Origin: Mixophyes australis
Lineage: Eukaryota > Chordata > Amphibia > Anura > Limnodynastidae
DNA length: 64,000 nucleotides
Assembly (NCBI GenBank): GCA_036250195.1
Contig: JAVHZZ010000005.1
Span: forward strand, 179,535,448-179,599,447
Direction of reading: 5' to 3'
The notes under the pieces: generated by a model
What the model was told of the DNA's origin: nothing
Database searches by the model: none
What the model saw: the letters and a program-made list of their open reading frames with translations, nothing else
Position numbers and translations under genes: made by a program
Shown here: positions 32,992 to 44,301 of the stretch, one piece after another
Layout: each line of letters begins with the position of its first letter
How positions within the stretch are numbered: position 1 is the first letter of the stretch

Positions 32992-33175
32992 TCTGCATTT
33001 ATACACATGTTAACAAAGCCACACTACCAGTCATGTTACAACATAATAATACAGTAGATACAAGTTTAAAAAATACATTATTTTACAAACTATGACTGAG
33101 AAATATGGAGAAGAAAAGGTATATGTTTTATAGTCCACACTTTATAAGTGCACACATTGGAGGCCGGCTGATACT
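32992..33175 (+). repeat. Dispersed repeat 'AB', copy A, right part
   Basis: Continues copy A after the hAT element: 'gttaacaaag' and 'tatagtccacacttt' are shared with 47155-47275. Similarity breaks near 33145 and may resume at 33652, so another insertion could separate the parts. Confidence 0.7.
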
Positions 33176-33189
33176 TTTTGAACCCACTG

Positions 33190-33650
33190 TTTAAGAGTTC
33201 TTAATTTGTGGTCATGTGTGTTGAGCTGAAACCTGCCCTATTTTATCAGCTCAGCTATTTAAACCTGCTCTATGGACACACCTGTTCCAGAGTATTAGGC
33301 TCCAGACTTTTACTCCAGCGTTCCTGTACATCTGTGAATTTGACCTGCACTGTTCATGACCTCTCTTCTGCCTGTCTTTTGGTACTTTTTATGCGCCTGA
33401 TTGTTGCTCACCCAGCCTGTTCTGACACTCTGTTTACTGATTTGGCACTCTGAAGTCCATTTGTTTTCAGTGCCAGCTACATTGAGCAGACTCTTCTTGC
33501 TGTTGATACCATCTCATCACACCTGGTGGAATCATAGAGGGCCACAAACTGTGAACCCACCAGCACCGGAGCCCAAACCTCCTTGCAGAAGTCCCAGTCA
33601 ATAACTGGTGGCTTGTTAGGCTCAACTGTATCTGCTAGAATCGTAACAAT
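33190..33650. repeat. Possible LTR-like insertion of unknown family
   Basis: A CT-rich block with 'gctatttaaacctgc' that could be a TATA region, ending near 'atcgtaaca'. It lies between two parts of repeat AB. Candidate ends TG...CA exist, but no clean target duplication was found. Confidence 0.35.
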
Positions 33651-34002
33651 GAGAAATGAGGTGCAAACTGGTTCAGGTGAGATTAATACCCTGTTTCATC
33701 ACATTCCAACCCCACTGTTTTGTAGCACTGGCTGCAGGATGGCTATGGCTTACTCCAAGCAAACTTCCTTCCCGAAATCCAAAGTCTATGGCCTAAGCCA
33801 CTGAAATGACCCATTGGGGTTTCACCTGGGATTGGGGGGATTGTAGGCTGCAGTATATAGTTCCTGAGTTACTCACCGGTATCCCAGGGAATTAGGCCAA
33901 ACAAATCACATGGTGAAAGGGGCTGCATGGTTGAACAAGTGACAAGGGAAACAGTGCTTGTGCAAAGGTCCGGTGGCACTACATGGGGCTAGGTCAGTGC
34001 AG
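33651..34002. other. Remainder of repeat AB copy A and unassigned sequence
   Basis: 'gagaaatgag' followed by 'caggtgagattaatac' matches 47285-47321. The rest up to the inverted arm at 34003 is unassigned. Confidence 0.45.
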
Positions 34003-35958
34003 GGTCACATGAAATCAACACAATTTTAGAGAAAAATTCTACCTTACATTCTCTAATTTCAATTAAAGTTGGTAAAATAAATGCTGGCATGGGTGTAAAG
34101 TAAACCCTCAAATCTTAGACTGATTTATACACTGGTTTTGGGGTTATATGCCTTTAAAGCTGTAATTTTTTTAATGAAAAATTTGAAATCAAAATTTGGA
34201 TTTTCTCAAAAAGCCTATTTTTTAATTATTGTTTATTGTTAATAAATCCCCAATGTTTTATTTTGGGATCATGATGGGATCATCTGCTACAAGAGCTTTC
34301 ATTTTTTAATGGTTCATGAAAGTTGTATTTATTGAGGCACTACACATCTGAGAAAATCAACAAAACAATATTTTTTCCAGTTCACTTCATTAGAGGATTG
34401 CATGTTCCTCTTAAGGTGTGTTTTTAAATGGCATTCTACAGACAGCACCTGTTCCCACTCCTGCGCAGGTGTCCGAACTTAAGTGGAATTATACTCCATG
34501 TGGAAAAACACTTCTATTATGTTGACTAGGCATGTCTTTTAAATTTCCCTGGACCACTTTTAGTTAGGTTTGGGTGGGCTTTGGTCAGTGAAGAAAAGCC
34601 CCTTGGTCATTAATTTAAGCACACCCAAACCTGGATCATTTGTGTCCCATTTGAAAAAGCGGAGTATTTAATTATAATGGAGTATCAGACTGGGAGAATG
34701 TGTACTGGGAGCAGGGAGGAACAGCAATTTGGAGAAAGGATGCAGGGAGGGAGAGACACAGCAGAGTTGGAAACCTCAGTCACCTGACCAGACAGAGAAA
34801 AGAAGGCACAGCCCATGAGGCTGCTGCTGATCTCCACAGGTCAAAGCAGCATGTGATGGGCTCCTCCAACCAGAGCTCAACACATGCTCCTCACATCTCT
34901 CAGCAGAGTCTCATGGGAATTATTTTACGGACTCCCCGGCAGCCTGTCAGAACCTGGTTTGGTGTTTAAATTGGTTTAGAGCAGTGTTTAAATTAGTTTA
35001 GGGACATAAAGAATAATAAAGATGGAGGGAAGTGACAGGCACCTTATGTTGCATTGTTTCAACCCATTTAAAAAGGCTAATCATACTTCTAATAAGAAGA
35101 GGTTGAGAACTGTTTCAGAATGGATGTGTGAATCATTTTCTGAAATGCCAAAAGTTGCTAAAGTTTGTGCCAGATGCAGAAAACACCTTGGGACACTTTG
35201 AAAAGAGCAAGAGGGTCATTGTTCAGTTTCTATTGTAGATGTTCTATGTAAGGTGAATCTGTTAACTCCAACAGGTCCACTGTACAACATTTCTGAAATG
35301 GAAATACTAAAAACAAATGAAGCCGTCAGCCAGTTCTAACCCATCAAGTAGCACCATCCATCCAGAGCAGCAGCACCAATTGGTAATGATATGTAGTAAG
35401 CTTTCTTAAAATACTTGAAAGACATAATATTATCCCAAATGTTTTAAATATTTCAGTATTAACATACTGTGTCATTGTACATAATATACATCAAAGGAAT
35501 TGTTTAAGGAGATACATTAAAAGTAATGAACAGGCCTAGATAGTTCTCATTTTCATTATTTTAACAAACAGTCCAAAGGGAAAGCTCTTGTAGCAGATGA
35601 TCCCATCATGATCCCAAAACAAAACTTTGGTGATTTATTAACAACTGTATGAACAATTTTTGAGTTGTGTTTCAAAAATGTAAAAAAAAATGGCTTTTTG
35701 GGAAAATCTAAAATTTTATTTTGAAAATGTTACATTTTTAATTTTTATAGAAACATACTGCTGTGTTATATGTCAAAAAATGTTAAAAGCAAACTTTTTG
35801 TTAAAAAGATTGCAGCTTTAAAGGCATATAGCTTCAAACCAGTGTACATATCAATGTAAGATTTTGGGGGGTGGACTACATGGCAGCATTTATTATATCA
35901 AATTTAATTACAATCTGAAATGGTTAGTTTAAAAATCCTGTGTTGATTTGATGTGACC
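34003..35958. mobile_element. Unidentified element with long inverted arms, about 1.96 kb
   Basis: 34003-34300 is inverse-complementary to 35580-35958 with moderate divergence and small indels. For example, the left has GGGATCATGATGGGATCATC and the right has its complement, and both carry 'gcctttaaagctg'-type tracts. Between the arms is 1.28 kb with a 89-codon ORF (34700-34969) and a coding-like run ESFSEMPKVAKVCARCRKHL (about 35140-35200) with a CxxC. I recognise no transposase. The outer edges are blurred and no target duplication was settled. Confidence 0.6.
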
Positions 35959-36099
35959 ATGTAGCCCATGGCTAGCACTGGGGCAAAGTCCTATAGCCCA
36001 ATTTCTTTCTCCATTGTTCTGTGTCTAGGAAGCTTGTAAACCCCCAGAAAATTTAAATGTGCAAATAGGGTTACCGAACAATATGTTCCATTAGCCCTT

Positions 36100-36990
36100 C
36101 CCACCCTCAAACAAAACACAGAGAGCTCCCATAGGTAGACAAACCTATAATTCTGAGTCCACTACATCCACTGACTGACCCTCCATGGAAAATCCAGTGA
36201 AGACCTGGGACTCCTTGTATGGCTCCCGTTTCTTGAAACTCAATGATTCCTTCTCCAATTATCCAATAAGTTTCTGCACAGCTGCATTAACACCACATTG
36301 CTCTGGGCGAACTATGGGTTGTGCTGGTTTCTCGTGGACAAATACTCTAATTTTAAGGCTTCCACCCTCCAACCCTGCAGCCATTTCTGCTGTTTACCAA
36401 ACTTCCATCACCTCTGGTTCATTAGGGTAGTGGGTACTTTCTGCCTTCCCCTTGTACAAGAAAAAGCTGTCCAGAAGCATGCAAATGCTTGGGCTCCGAA
36501 ATGAGGACTATCCAGGCCTGAAGCTCTCTCAGGTATCGCAAAGACAATGGGGTTGGTTGTGGATATGTACTGTAGATCAGTCAGGGAAATCCTTACAATT
36601 TGATCTGGAACAAGTGGCTGTGTTGGCATTGGCGGAGACAACTACTTTTCATGAACAATTGGCTTGCCCTCCTCAGATTTTGTCTCCTCTATGTCAAACA
36701 CTTTTAATGGTGGTGTAACTTCCTCCCTGGCTGAGGAATGAAACTGGTGCAGGCAACGCCCCCTGTTGCCTTGGATGACAGCCTCTTCCAGCAGGGCTGG
36801 TGCAGGCAGCTGTGAATGTAGTGCTACCAGCGCACTAAATGCCTGGAATTGCATCACAGTGTGGCTTCTACCTGCTCTCATACATGTTGAGACTGGGACC
36901 AACTACCACATACTCTGCTTCAAGGGCTTCTGGAGCCTGATCAGTATCTGTGGCAGGGATCTGTCCTGCTCTCTCTTCATTTAGTACCTC
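36100..36990 (-). pseudogene. Unidentified coding-like relic, minus strand
   Basis: Two adjoining ORFs in one frame (36902-36642 and 36641-36408) are separated by a single TAG. Further down another frame reads EGGSLKIRVFVHEKPAQPIV and AAVQKLIG, then LEKESLSFKKREPYK. Codon content and length look like a decayed gene, but I cannot name a family. It could be a processed pseudogene or part of an element. Confidence 0.35.
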
Positions 36991-37029
36991 AGTGAGAATA
37001 TGCAGACCCTACTCCAGGAAAAGGGATAG

Positions 37030-37104
37030 CAATTGAGTTCATATAATTAGGGACAGGGATTTTTCTGTGCCTATACAGCATAATTGGTTTATACAGGAGA
37101 GGTT
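37030..37104 (+). repeat. Dispersed repeat 'AB', copy B, left part
   Basis: 'catataattagggacaggg' to 'aattggtttatacagga' matches 29690-29745 of copy A. It ends in GGTT at the ERV-B insertion point. Confidence 0.7.
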
Positions 37105-37942
37105 TGTCGAAGTCAGTAAATTGGATAAAGTCATTTCAATTAAAGTCTAGCAAACTTGGTTGTCTTTGTTTGAAAAGATGCGTATGGTACGCATCGACGT
37201 ACAAGGGCACGCTACGGCGTGAAAGGGCGTACGCATCCACTACACATGGCAGCAACAGTAATTGGTCTTTTACCATACATTCGCACAAACACGCATACTT
37301 ATGAAATAGTACACATTAATGGTAGTTGCAACACATAGTCAGTTATGTCGAAATATAGTAGTATTTATATGTTATATCAGAGTTACATGCATATTAGTGA
37401 AATACACGGAACGGGTTAAAGGAATAACATCATGAGTGGTATCATAATGAACCTTGTTACATATCCTACTGTTTGGTTCACTCTGCGAGGGAATCGCAGA
37501 GTGCATACGCAAGTTATGAATGATAGGGAATTATGAACTACTTAAGACTAAGGAATCCTGGCGGGAAGAGCAGAGCATACCCCCTGCAGAGATGACCCCC
37601 TCCTTTGGATTCCTTAGGATGAACCAGCCAATGATTGACGACCCCTTGGACATTCCTGAGACCCGGACCAATAGATGCAAGCCATACCATCTTCATTGTA
37701 TCACTGTATTTGATTGTGTATATAAGCAGCAGCTTGTGATCCAGAGCGCAGACATCTTGTCCCCAGACTTCAGGATTGAATGACTGCACTGGATCCAGAG
37801 CGCCTGCGATAAGTAACGGCTGTATTTACTATTACTTCGCTTGAGCATATTTTTCCACTTATTGCGAATAAATCTTTGTGCTTTGGAAACACAAATCGAG
37901 ATTCGACAATCGTTATTGGTTAGCGACAATACGCACATAACA
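37105..37942 (+). repeat. ERV-B 5' LTR, 838 bp
   Basis: TGTCGAAG...CATAACA. The TATA box TATATAA is at 37719-37725 and the poly(A) signal AATAAA at 37867-37872, with the U3-R-U5 order as expected. U3 is about 640 bp. An inverted pair 'ctctgcgagg'/'cgcagag' lies near 37480-37502. Confidence 0.97.
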
Positions 37943-37944
37943 AT

Positions 37945-37962
37945 TTGGGGGCTTGTGAGCTT
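37945..37962 (+). other. ERV-B primer binding site, tRNA-Pro-like 5' half
   Basis: TGGGGGCTTGTGAGCTTT starts three bases after the LTR. The first eight bases match the tRNA-Pro primer site exactly and the rest matches poorly. Position is certain, tRNA identity is not. Confidence 0.5.
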
Positions 37963-38956
37963 TGGAGGTTTCGTTGCCGATGATACGCAAGACCAACGGA
38001 TTTCGGTTCCTCAACAAAGGGTGGAGACGCGTCATAAACGGGTAAGAACGCATGATGTTCAAAACCTGAATTTTACTCTGTGTTGCGAAACCGAATGTCT
38101 GTTTTGCATTATCTAGGGCACGCTAACTAGAACCTAGGGACAAAAGAGAAAACTGTTTCTTTTTTCTGTCATTGTGCGTTTTAACTGTATTGCATTGTTT
38201 AGCGTATGTGTACTTCCTGCTGTGCGTACGCGAACTTCCGGTAAACTTGCCACGTGGTTAAACAATCATTTTGATAGTTATTATACATGCATAGTATAAT
38301 TACTTGTGAAAGCCTCTGAGACATTATTACTATTGTTGGGAACTTTTGATTTTCTGCGCAGAAAAGGTGTATAGTGTGTGATGTTGTAACGTAGATACAC
38401 TGTTTTATTGTTGAGGTGCTCAGTTGCTGTCTGACGAGGCGGATTGCCCAACTGAAGGACAGTATACAGGGCAGGTATACCGAATGCGAAAACTGGGTTT
38501 TCGCAAAGCGCTACCAATAGATCGCAAGGTTTGCTAATAATTAGTATTGGTAGGCAGTGCGATCCGATCGCACCGTTAGTGCGAATTGGTGAAGCAGCTA
38601 GGAGGAATTATACTGGAAAGGCAGGTTGATTGTATCGACTTTGCGCTCCCAGCGATAATAAACTCAGCAGATTTTTGTGGTTGAGCCAGGGTATCGAGGA
38701 GCTGATAGCCCTTGGGGCCCACAGTGATATTTCTGTATTAGGGACCCTCGCCAGGGGCGAGAAAAGCGAGTGAGCGCGGCTAAAGGAAATACGTTCACCA
38801 AGCATTATAGATCTCTAGCGGTGAGTATTGCAACAGAGTTGAAATTATTAGGTGGAAAGAACAGAGCATTGCGGTGTGTCTGTATTTCACATTTGGCCGG
38901 AAGGAACAGAGCATTGCGGTGTGTCTGTGTTCCGGGTAGAAGGTATATTGTTCAAC
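37963..38956 (+). other. ERV-B leader, about 1 kb, with candidate splice donor
   Basis: A candidate donor CGGGTAAGAAC has its GT at 38042-38043, suited to making spliced env RNA. A short direct repeat, GAACAGAGCATTGCGGTGTG, occurs at about 38859 and 38904 just before gag. The gag frame is open upstream from a GTG at 38852, but the ATG at 38957 with Gly2 is the likely start. Confidence 0.6.
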
Positions 38957-40576
38957 ATGGGTGCTAAGCATACGCTAGAGATGGTCAGTGTACTGCCTAA
39001 GGAAGGCCCTATTGGTTCAGCGAGGTTTCTCATGTGTAAGAAATATGGTGCATATGCAACTGTGTATTGTGACACGTGGGTCGGGATGACCAAAGCTTGT
39101 GATAGGCCTTTCCCAACAATAGGGAGTTTTAATGCAGAGGTACTAAATACTGTAAAAGATAAAATATGGTTGATCAAGTCAACGAAAAAGAGAAATAGAC
39201 ATAATGATTGTTTAAAATTGTGGCAAATGGAAGGTAACACGTGGCAGAGCAGCGAATGCAAACCGGAAATAGGCGTGGCGAAAAGCGTGCGCGAGGCGGA
39301 TGTAACCATTGAGAAGCGTGGCGAACTCAGCGCAAGCGCGCCCCCGCCACCTTATGTGGCGGGAGGGGTAAGTACAGCCGTTGTTAAAACTGAAAATAGA
39401 AAAATTACTAAGTTGTACCCTGTTTTAAATCAGTTTCAATCAAGTGTATCTGAAAATGAAGATGAACCCACTGTGATTTCGGCCATTGCCCATGCTGTTA
39501 ATGTACTAGAGGCTCAGCGCAAGTATGAGAAAATGGCTGAGATAGGTGAGAGTAGCGTGATCACTAGGAGTGAAAGTGTTCTAAATCTAGGGCCTGTAAA
39601 TCCTGTAGCGTCCCCTGAAGTTAGTGTACCAGAGGGTGTGTTCCCGGTCCGCACAATATCGGTTCCCAATGGGAAACCAGATAAGGATGGTGTAGTTCCT
39701 TTAAGAAATGTTACAATGCATTGTCCCTGGACTAGATCAGAATTACGTTTCATTATGACTGAATTCCCAGACCCTAGAAAGGAGTTAGCTAAATGTCAGA
39801 AATTTGTTAAAGACTTAGGGAATGCTCACGAACCAACCAGTAAGGATTGGCGGGTAGTGTTGAAGGCGTGTCTTCCTCCCAATACTAACATACAAAAATT
39901 TATTGGAGATTGTTTGTTGGAGGAAGATGACACCTTGACTAATGAGATTAACCAACGGAATATAGAACAAATTGTCAAACACTTAGCCATCTGTTTTCCA
40001 GTAGTGGTAAATTGGAGTAAGATTTTCACCATTAAACAAAAGGATAGTGAAACTGCCTCAGATTACTTTGCTAGAGCTATAACAGCGATCGCACGATTTA
40101 CTGGGATATCCAACATAAGTGAGGACCCACATCACAGAGAGGTAGCTGTAGGGGTACTGATGGATGGCCTTAGGGAAAATTTAAAGACGAGAGTACAAAC
40201 CACATTACCTAATTGGAGAGGCGTCACGGTAGACTTCCTTAGGGAGTCTGCTGTGGAGCATGACAAGAACCTTTTTAGAAAAAGGGAAGAGAAAAGTGAT
40301 AAGTTAATGACGGTAAGTATACAGGCTCTAGAAGGGGTGCACACACGACCACCAGCATACAACCCATATAACAGGAAACCTAAAGTGATCAGGTGTTTCA
40401 ACTGTAACGAGGAAGGACATTACAGGAGAGATTGTAATAAAGAAAGACTCAATACACATAGGGGTGGATCACATAGATATCCTCCAAGAAAGGATTCACA
40501 TAGACTAGAAGACTCACATCTACCCGCGCATATTACGGCAGCAAATGCTGCGCGGGAAATCAATAGTCAGCGCTAG
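38957..40576 (+). CDS. gag: ERV-B Gag polyprotein, open
   Basis: 539 residues from the ATG at 38957; MGAKHT has Gly2 for myristoylation. A matrix-like start is followed by a PPPY late-domain motif in SAPPPPYVAGG, used to recruit ubiquitin ligases for budding. A capsid region opens with CPWTRSELRF. A helical, charged stretch follows, then a second PPAY and one CCHC knuckle (C480 at 40394: CFNCNEEGHYRRDC). It ends in TAG followed by GGGTCAGGTCA in frame with pro-pol. It lacks the extra cysteine cluster of ERV-A Gag. No breaks. Confidence 0.94.
   Translation: MGAKHTLEMVSVLPKEGPIGSARFLMCKKYGAYATVYCDTWVGMTKACDRPFPTIGSFNAEVLNTVKDKIWLIKSTKKRNRHNDCLKLWQMEGNTWQSSECKPEIGVAKSVREADVTIEKRGELSASAPPPPYVAGGVSTAVVKTENRKITKLYPVLNQFQSSVSENEDEPTVISAIAHAVNVLEAQRKYEKMAEIGESSVITRSESVLNLGPVNPVASPEVSVPEGVFPVRTISVPNGKPDKDGVVPLRNVTMHCPWTRSELRFIMTEFPDPRKELAKCQKFVKDLGNAHEPTSKDWRVVLKACLPPNTNIQKFIGDCLLEEDDTLTNEINQRNIEQIVKHLAICFPVVVNWSKIFTIKQKDSETASDYFARAITAIARFTGISNISEDPHHREVAVGVLMDGLRENLKTRVQTTLPNWRGVTVDFLRESAVEHDKNLFRKREEKSDKLMTVSIQALEGVHTRPPAYNPYNRKPKVIRCFNCNEEGHYRRDCNKERLNTHRGGSHRYPPRKDSHRLEDSHLPAHITAANAAREINSQR
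40574..40576 (+). other. ERV-B amber gag stop, probable read-through site
   Basis: TAG is followed by GGG TCA GGT CA, with pol continuing in the same frame. This matches the ERV-A arrangement and the gammaretroviral read-through mode. Confidence 0.75.
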
Positions 40577-41536
40577 GGGTCAGGTCATACCTGTAGTCTA
40601 CAGCCAGTGAGGTTAACTGAGAGTCAGAGTGAAGAACCAACAATGATAGTTGACATAGCTGGCAGGAAACAAACTTTTCTTGTAGATACAGGGGCGGCCC
40701 GATCTGTGATAACCTCTCCTTTCAATCTACAGGTGACCAGCAAAACTATTCCAGCTATGGGGGTGACGGGAAAAGTGTTACATTATCCTCTAACTAAACC
40801 CGCCGAAGTTACTATCGGGCCTCTGCATACTAAGCATTCGTTTCTCTTGGCTGCAGCGGCTCCTACTAACTTGCTAGGGAGAGACTTGTTATGTAAAATG
40901 GGATGTGTCATATACTGTACTTCAGATGGTGTGTTCCTAGATATACCCGAGAAGGTTGCACATGAGGTACAGGACATATTGGACACCCCTCAAAGGTTAA
41001 TGTTACACTCTCCTGTTATAGAACAAAGTCCATCTCAAGTAAAGGGGATGTTGCTGGAAATACCAGGTTCCCTATGGACCAGAGACGGACAGGACACTGG
41101 ACTGATGGCAAACGTAGCCCCTGTCATGGTCAATCTAAAAAGTGGTAGGATAGCTCCAAAAATCCCACAGTATCCATTAAAACCGGAGGTGGAACTAGGG
41201 GTATATCCTGTTATTGAGAGGCTGTTACAACAAGGGATTTTAATTCGTACAGCCAGTACAGCAAATAGTCCCATTTTCCCTGTGAAGAAGAGTGGGGGGA
41301 GGAGCTATAGATTAGTCCAGGACTTAAGGGGAATTAACAAAGTTGTTGAGAGCCAATTCCCCGTAGTGCCGAATCCAGCTGTCATCCTCATGCAGATTCC
41401 ACCGTCTGCCAGTCATTTTACTGTCATTGATCTATGTTCTGCTTTCTTCTCAGTCCCTCTTCACCCTGACTGCCAATACCTTTTTGCATTCTCCTACAGG
41501 GGAGTGCAATACACATGGACCAGACTACCCCAGTAG
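40577..41536 (+). pseudogene. pol: ERV-B pro-pol part 1: protease and N-terminal RT, ends at a TAG
   Basis: Open in the gag frame from the amber codon. The protease active site DTGAARS is at 40685 onward and a flap-like region follows. RT fingers and palm begin with the KSGGRSYRLVQDLR and VVPNP motifs. The first catalytic Asp is in FTVIDLCSAFF (about 41418-41450). The frame ends in TAG at 41534-41536 inside RT, directly after TRLPQ, before the active-site loop. This truncates any product of this copy before YVDD. Confidence 0.92.
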
Positions 41537-42559
41537 TTCATTGACAGCCCCAGTATTTTCTCCCAAGCCTTACATGACTGTTTGCAATCCTTTCAACCCC
41601 ACAATGGGTCTGTTCTAATTCAATATGTGGACGATTTGTTGTTGTGCTCTGATTCTTTTATGTCATGTTTACATGATACTAAATTGTTGTTGCTTCATCT
41701 TTCACAAACAGGGCACAAGGTGGCAAAGGATAAATTACAGCCATGTCAGACTAAGGTCAAATACTTAGGACACTGCCTCACTAAGGGGCTAAGACACCTG
41801 ACAACCGACAGAATTGAGGCCATACAACACATGACCCTGCCGCAGAGCCAGAAGCAGATTCGTACTTTCTTGGGGATGTGTGGATACTGTAGGTCCTGGA
41901 TCCCAGGTTTTTCTATTCTGGCATTACCATTGCAGGAGCTAGTCTCCTCCTCAAAACCAGAACGTGTCGTACACACAGAAGAGTCAGAGCAAGCGTTCTT
42001 TAATCTTAAAGATAGTCTGACAAGAGCACCTGCATTGGGAATACCTGATTATGAAAAGCCTTTTGAGCTATTTTGTACAGAAGCTGATGGCTGTGCAGCA
42101 GGTGTCCTCGCACAGAAACATGGTGACGCTAGTAGACCGGTAGCATACTACAGTGCACAATTAGACAATGTGGCAAGGTCACTCCCAACATGTCTCAGAA
42201 GTGTAGCAGCAACGGCCCTTCTAGTAAGTAAGAGCGAGGATGTAGTATTAGGACATAATTCAACCATCTATACACCCCATGCTGTATCAGCTCTGTTAAA
42301 TTCAGCCCAAACCAGACATGTTTCTTCAGCTAGATTCACAAAGTGGGAACTAGCCCTGATGGCACCCTCAAACATCACCATCAAACGATGTAGCACCCTA
42401 AATCCAGCTACATACCTTCCGTATGTGTCTCAAGAGACACAAAGGGTGGGAGGTGAGGAGACCCTGGTTGATGATGAGTTAGGCAAGAATACTGACACGC
42501 ATGACTGTATGGAACACCTGAATTTACTGCAAGGCCCGACATACGTGACACCCCCTTAG
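41537..42559 (+). pseudogene. pol: ERV-B pol part 2: RT active site, thumb and connection
   Basis: Same frame as part 1, so the TAG is the only break between them. It has YVDD at 41624-41635, the thumb region KVKYLGH and an RT connection region homologous to that of ERV-A. It runs out at TAG 42557-42559 after a frame change near 42535, just before RNase H. Confidence 0.92.
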
Positions 42560-44244
42560 AAAATGTAGATTTTACGTTTTATACAGACGGAAGTTGCCAT
42601 AGACAGACAGAGACAGGAGAGCTATGTACTGGTTACGCTGTTGTAGACGATCAGGATGTGGTAGAAGCTGAACCCCTTGGTCCACCTCACTCAGCCCAGG
42701 TGGCGGAACTAGTAGCACTAAAGAGAGCGTGTGAACTGGCAGAGGGTAAATCAGCCAATATATATACTGACTCTAGGTACGCCTTCGGGGTAGTGCACGA
42801 TTTTGGGACCCTTTGGCGTCTTAGAAACTTTACGACAGCAGCAGGTACACCAGTGGCACACTCACAACACATAAAAGGACTTCTGACAGCGATACAGTTA
42901 CCCAGAACAGTAGCCGTCATAAAGTGCAAAGCCCATACCTTTGAAGAAGACCCAGTGTCATTGGGCAACAACAGGCCAGACGAAGCTGCTAAATGGGCAG
43001 CAGGGCAACCTATGACTGTATCGACCGAGACTATGATGGTTTTTCAGACATTAGACACGCAGAAATTAATTGAAATGCAAGATTTGTGTTCCCTGCAGGA
43101 GAAGGCGGTCTGGAAGGCGAAGGGATGTGGTCAAGAGTCCTCAGGACTCTGGAGGGATGGACAAGGTAAGCCTGTAGCTCCCCGAACATACTATCCAAGC
43201 CTGGCTGAAGCAGCACACGGCCTGACTCACCAGGGTAAAGAAGGTATGTGCAAACTGGTGAGAGCATACTGGTGTGCTCCCGGATTTTCCTCTCAAGCTG
43301 GTAAGAAAGCAATGTCATGTCTTACTTGTTTGAGGAAAAATGTTGGGAAAACTATTCCAACTGAGCAATCCCACATCCCTCCTACAGACGGACCTTTCCA
43401 GGTAATACAAATTGACTATATCCAACTACCACCGTGCAGGAATCTAAAGTATGTGTTAGTGTGCATTGATGTGTTTTCCGGTTGGGTAGAAGCATATCCG
43501 GCAGCCACTAATACTGCTGTGTTCACTGCAAAGAAAATTGTACAAGACTTTGTGTGTAGGTTCGGTATCCCTAGAATCATTGAAAGTGATAGGGGTACCC
43601 ATTTTACTGGTGATATCTTCCAAAATATGTGTAAACTCATGGGAATCAGTAGCAGACTTCACACCCCTTACCGACCACAAGCCAGTGGTAAGGTGGAGAG
43701 AGTAAACGGTACTATCAAGAACAAACTAGGTAAGATAATGGCTGAAACTGGGTTGGCATGGCCTGAGGCTTTGCCGTTGGTCCTCCACAGCATTCGAACC
43801 ACTCCTAGACCTCCTCTTAATCTGTCCCCCTTTGAGATACTGTTCAGACGACAACCTCATTTGATCGTGAGTCCACAAGACGACTTAAAGTGTAATAATG
43901 AAGTGACTGTACAATATCTTATAAGAATGAGTAGACAGCTGAAACAACAACAACGAAAACTAAAAATGCTGTCACCTGGTATGCCAGAGACGAACTGTCA
44001 TGATGTTGAACCTGGAGACTATGTTATGATCCGCAATTTCTTACGTTCAGGTTGTTTAACAGACCGTTGGGAAGGCCCGTACCAAGTGCTGCTGACCAGT
44101 ACTACATCACTGAAGGTTGCAGAGAGAGACACTTGGGTCCATTCCACCCACTGCAGGAGAGTCCATAATCCGGAGAAAGTGCAAGACAAGACTCAGACCG
44201 ACGACATAGAGCTGTCACTTGTGAGCCTGTTCTGGGAGACCTAA
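42536..44244 (+). pseudogene. pol: ERV-B pol part 3: RNase H and integrase
   Basis: In a new frame, RNase H starts with FYTDGS (about 42578) and continues with YTDSRYAFGV and the C-terminal GNNRPDEAA. The integrase HHCC domain uses the H residues of the AHGLTHQGK region, then CLTCLRK. The core has CIDVFSGW, ESDRGTHFTG (about 43583) and GKVERVNGT (about 43688) for the three catalytic acids. The C-terminal domain ends at TAA 44242-44244. Only the start of this part is damaged. Env begins 57 bases downstream, without the overlap seen in ERV-A. Confidence 0.93.
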
Positions 44245-44301
44245 AGCCTGCAGTTGAGACACCTGAACCAGAGACGTTGCCTCAGAACTATCTTTCCAGC
44301 G

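Noticed and set aside
37945..37962. A perfect tRNA-Pro primer site in ERV-B
   Set aside because: Only the first eight bases and scattered later ones match, so tRNA identity was left open.
38887..39309. 140-codon minus-strand ORF across ERV-B gag
   Set aside because: Antisense shadow of gag; no conserved domain.
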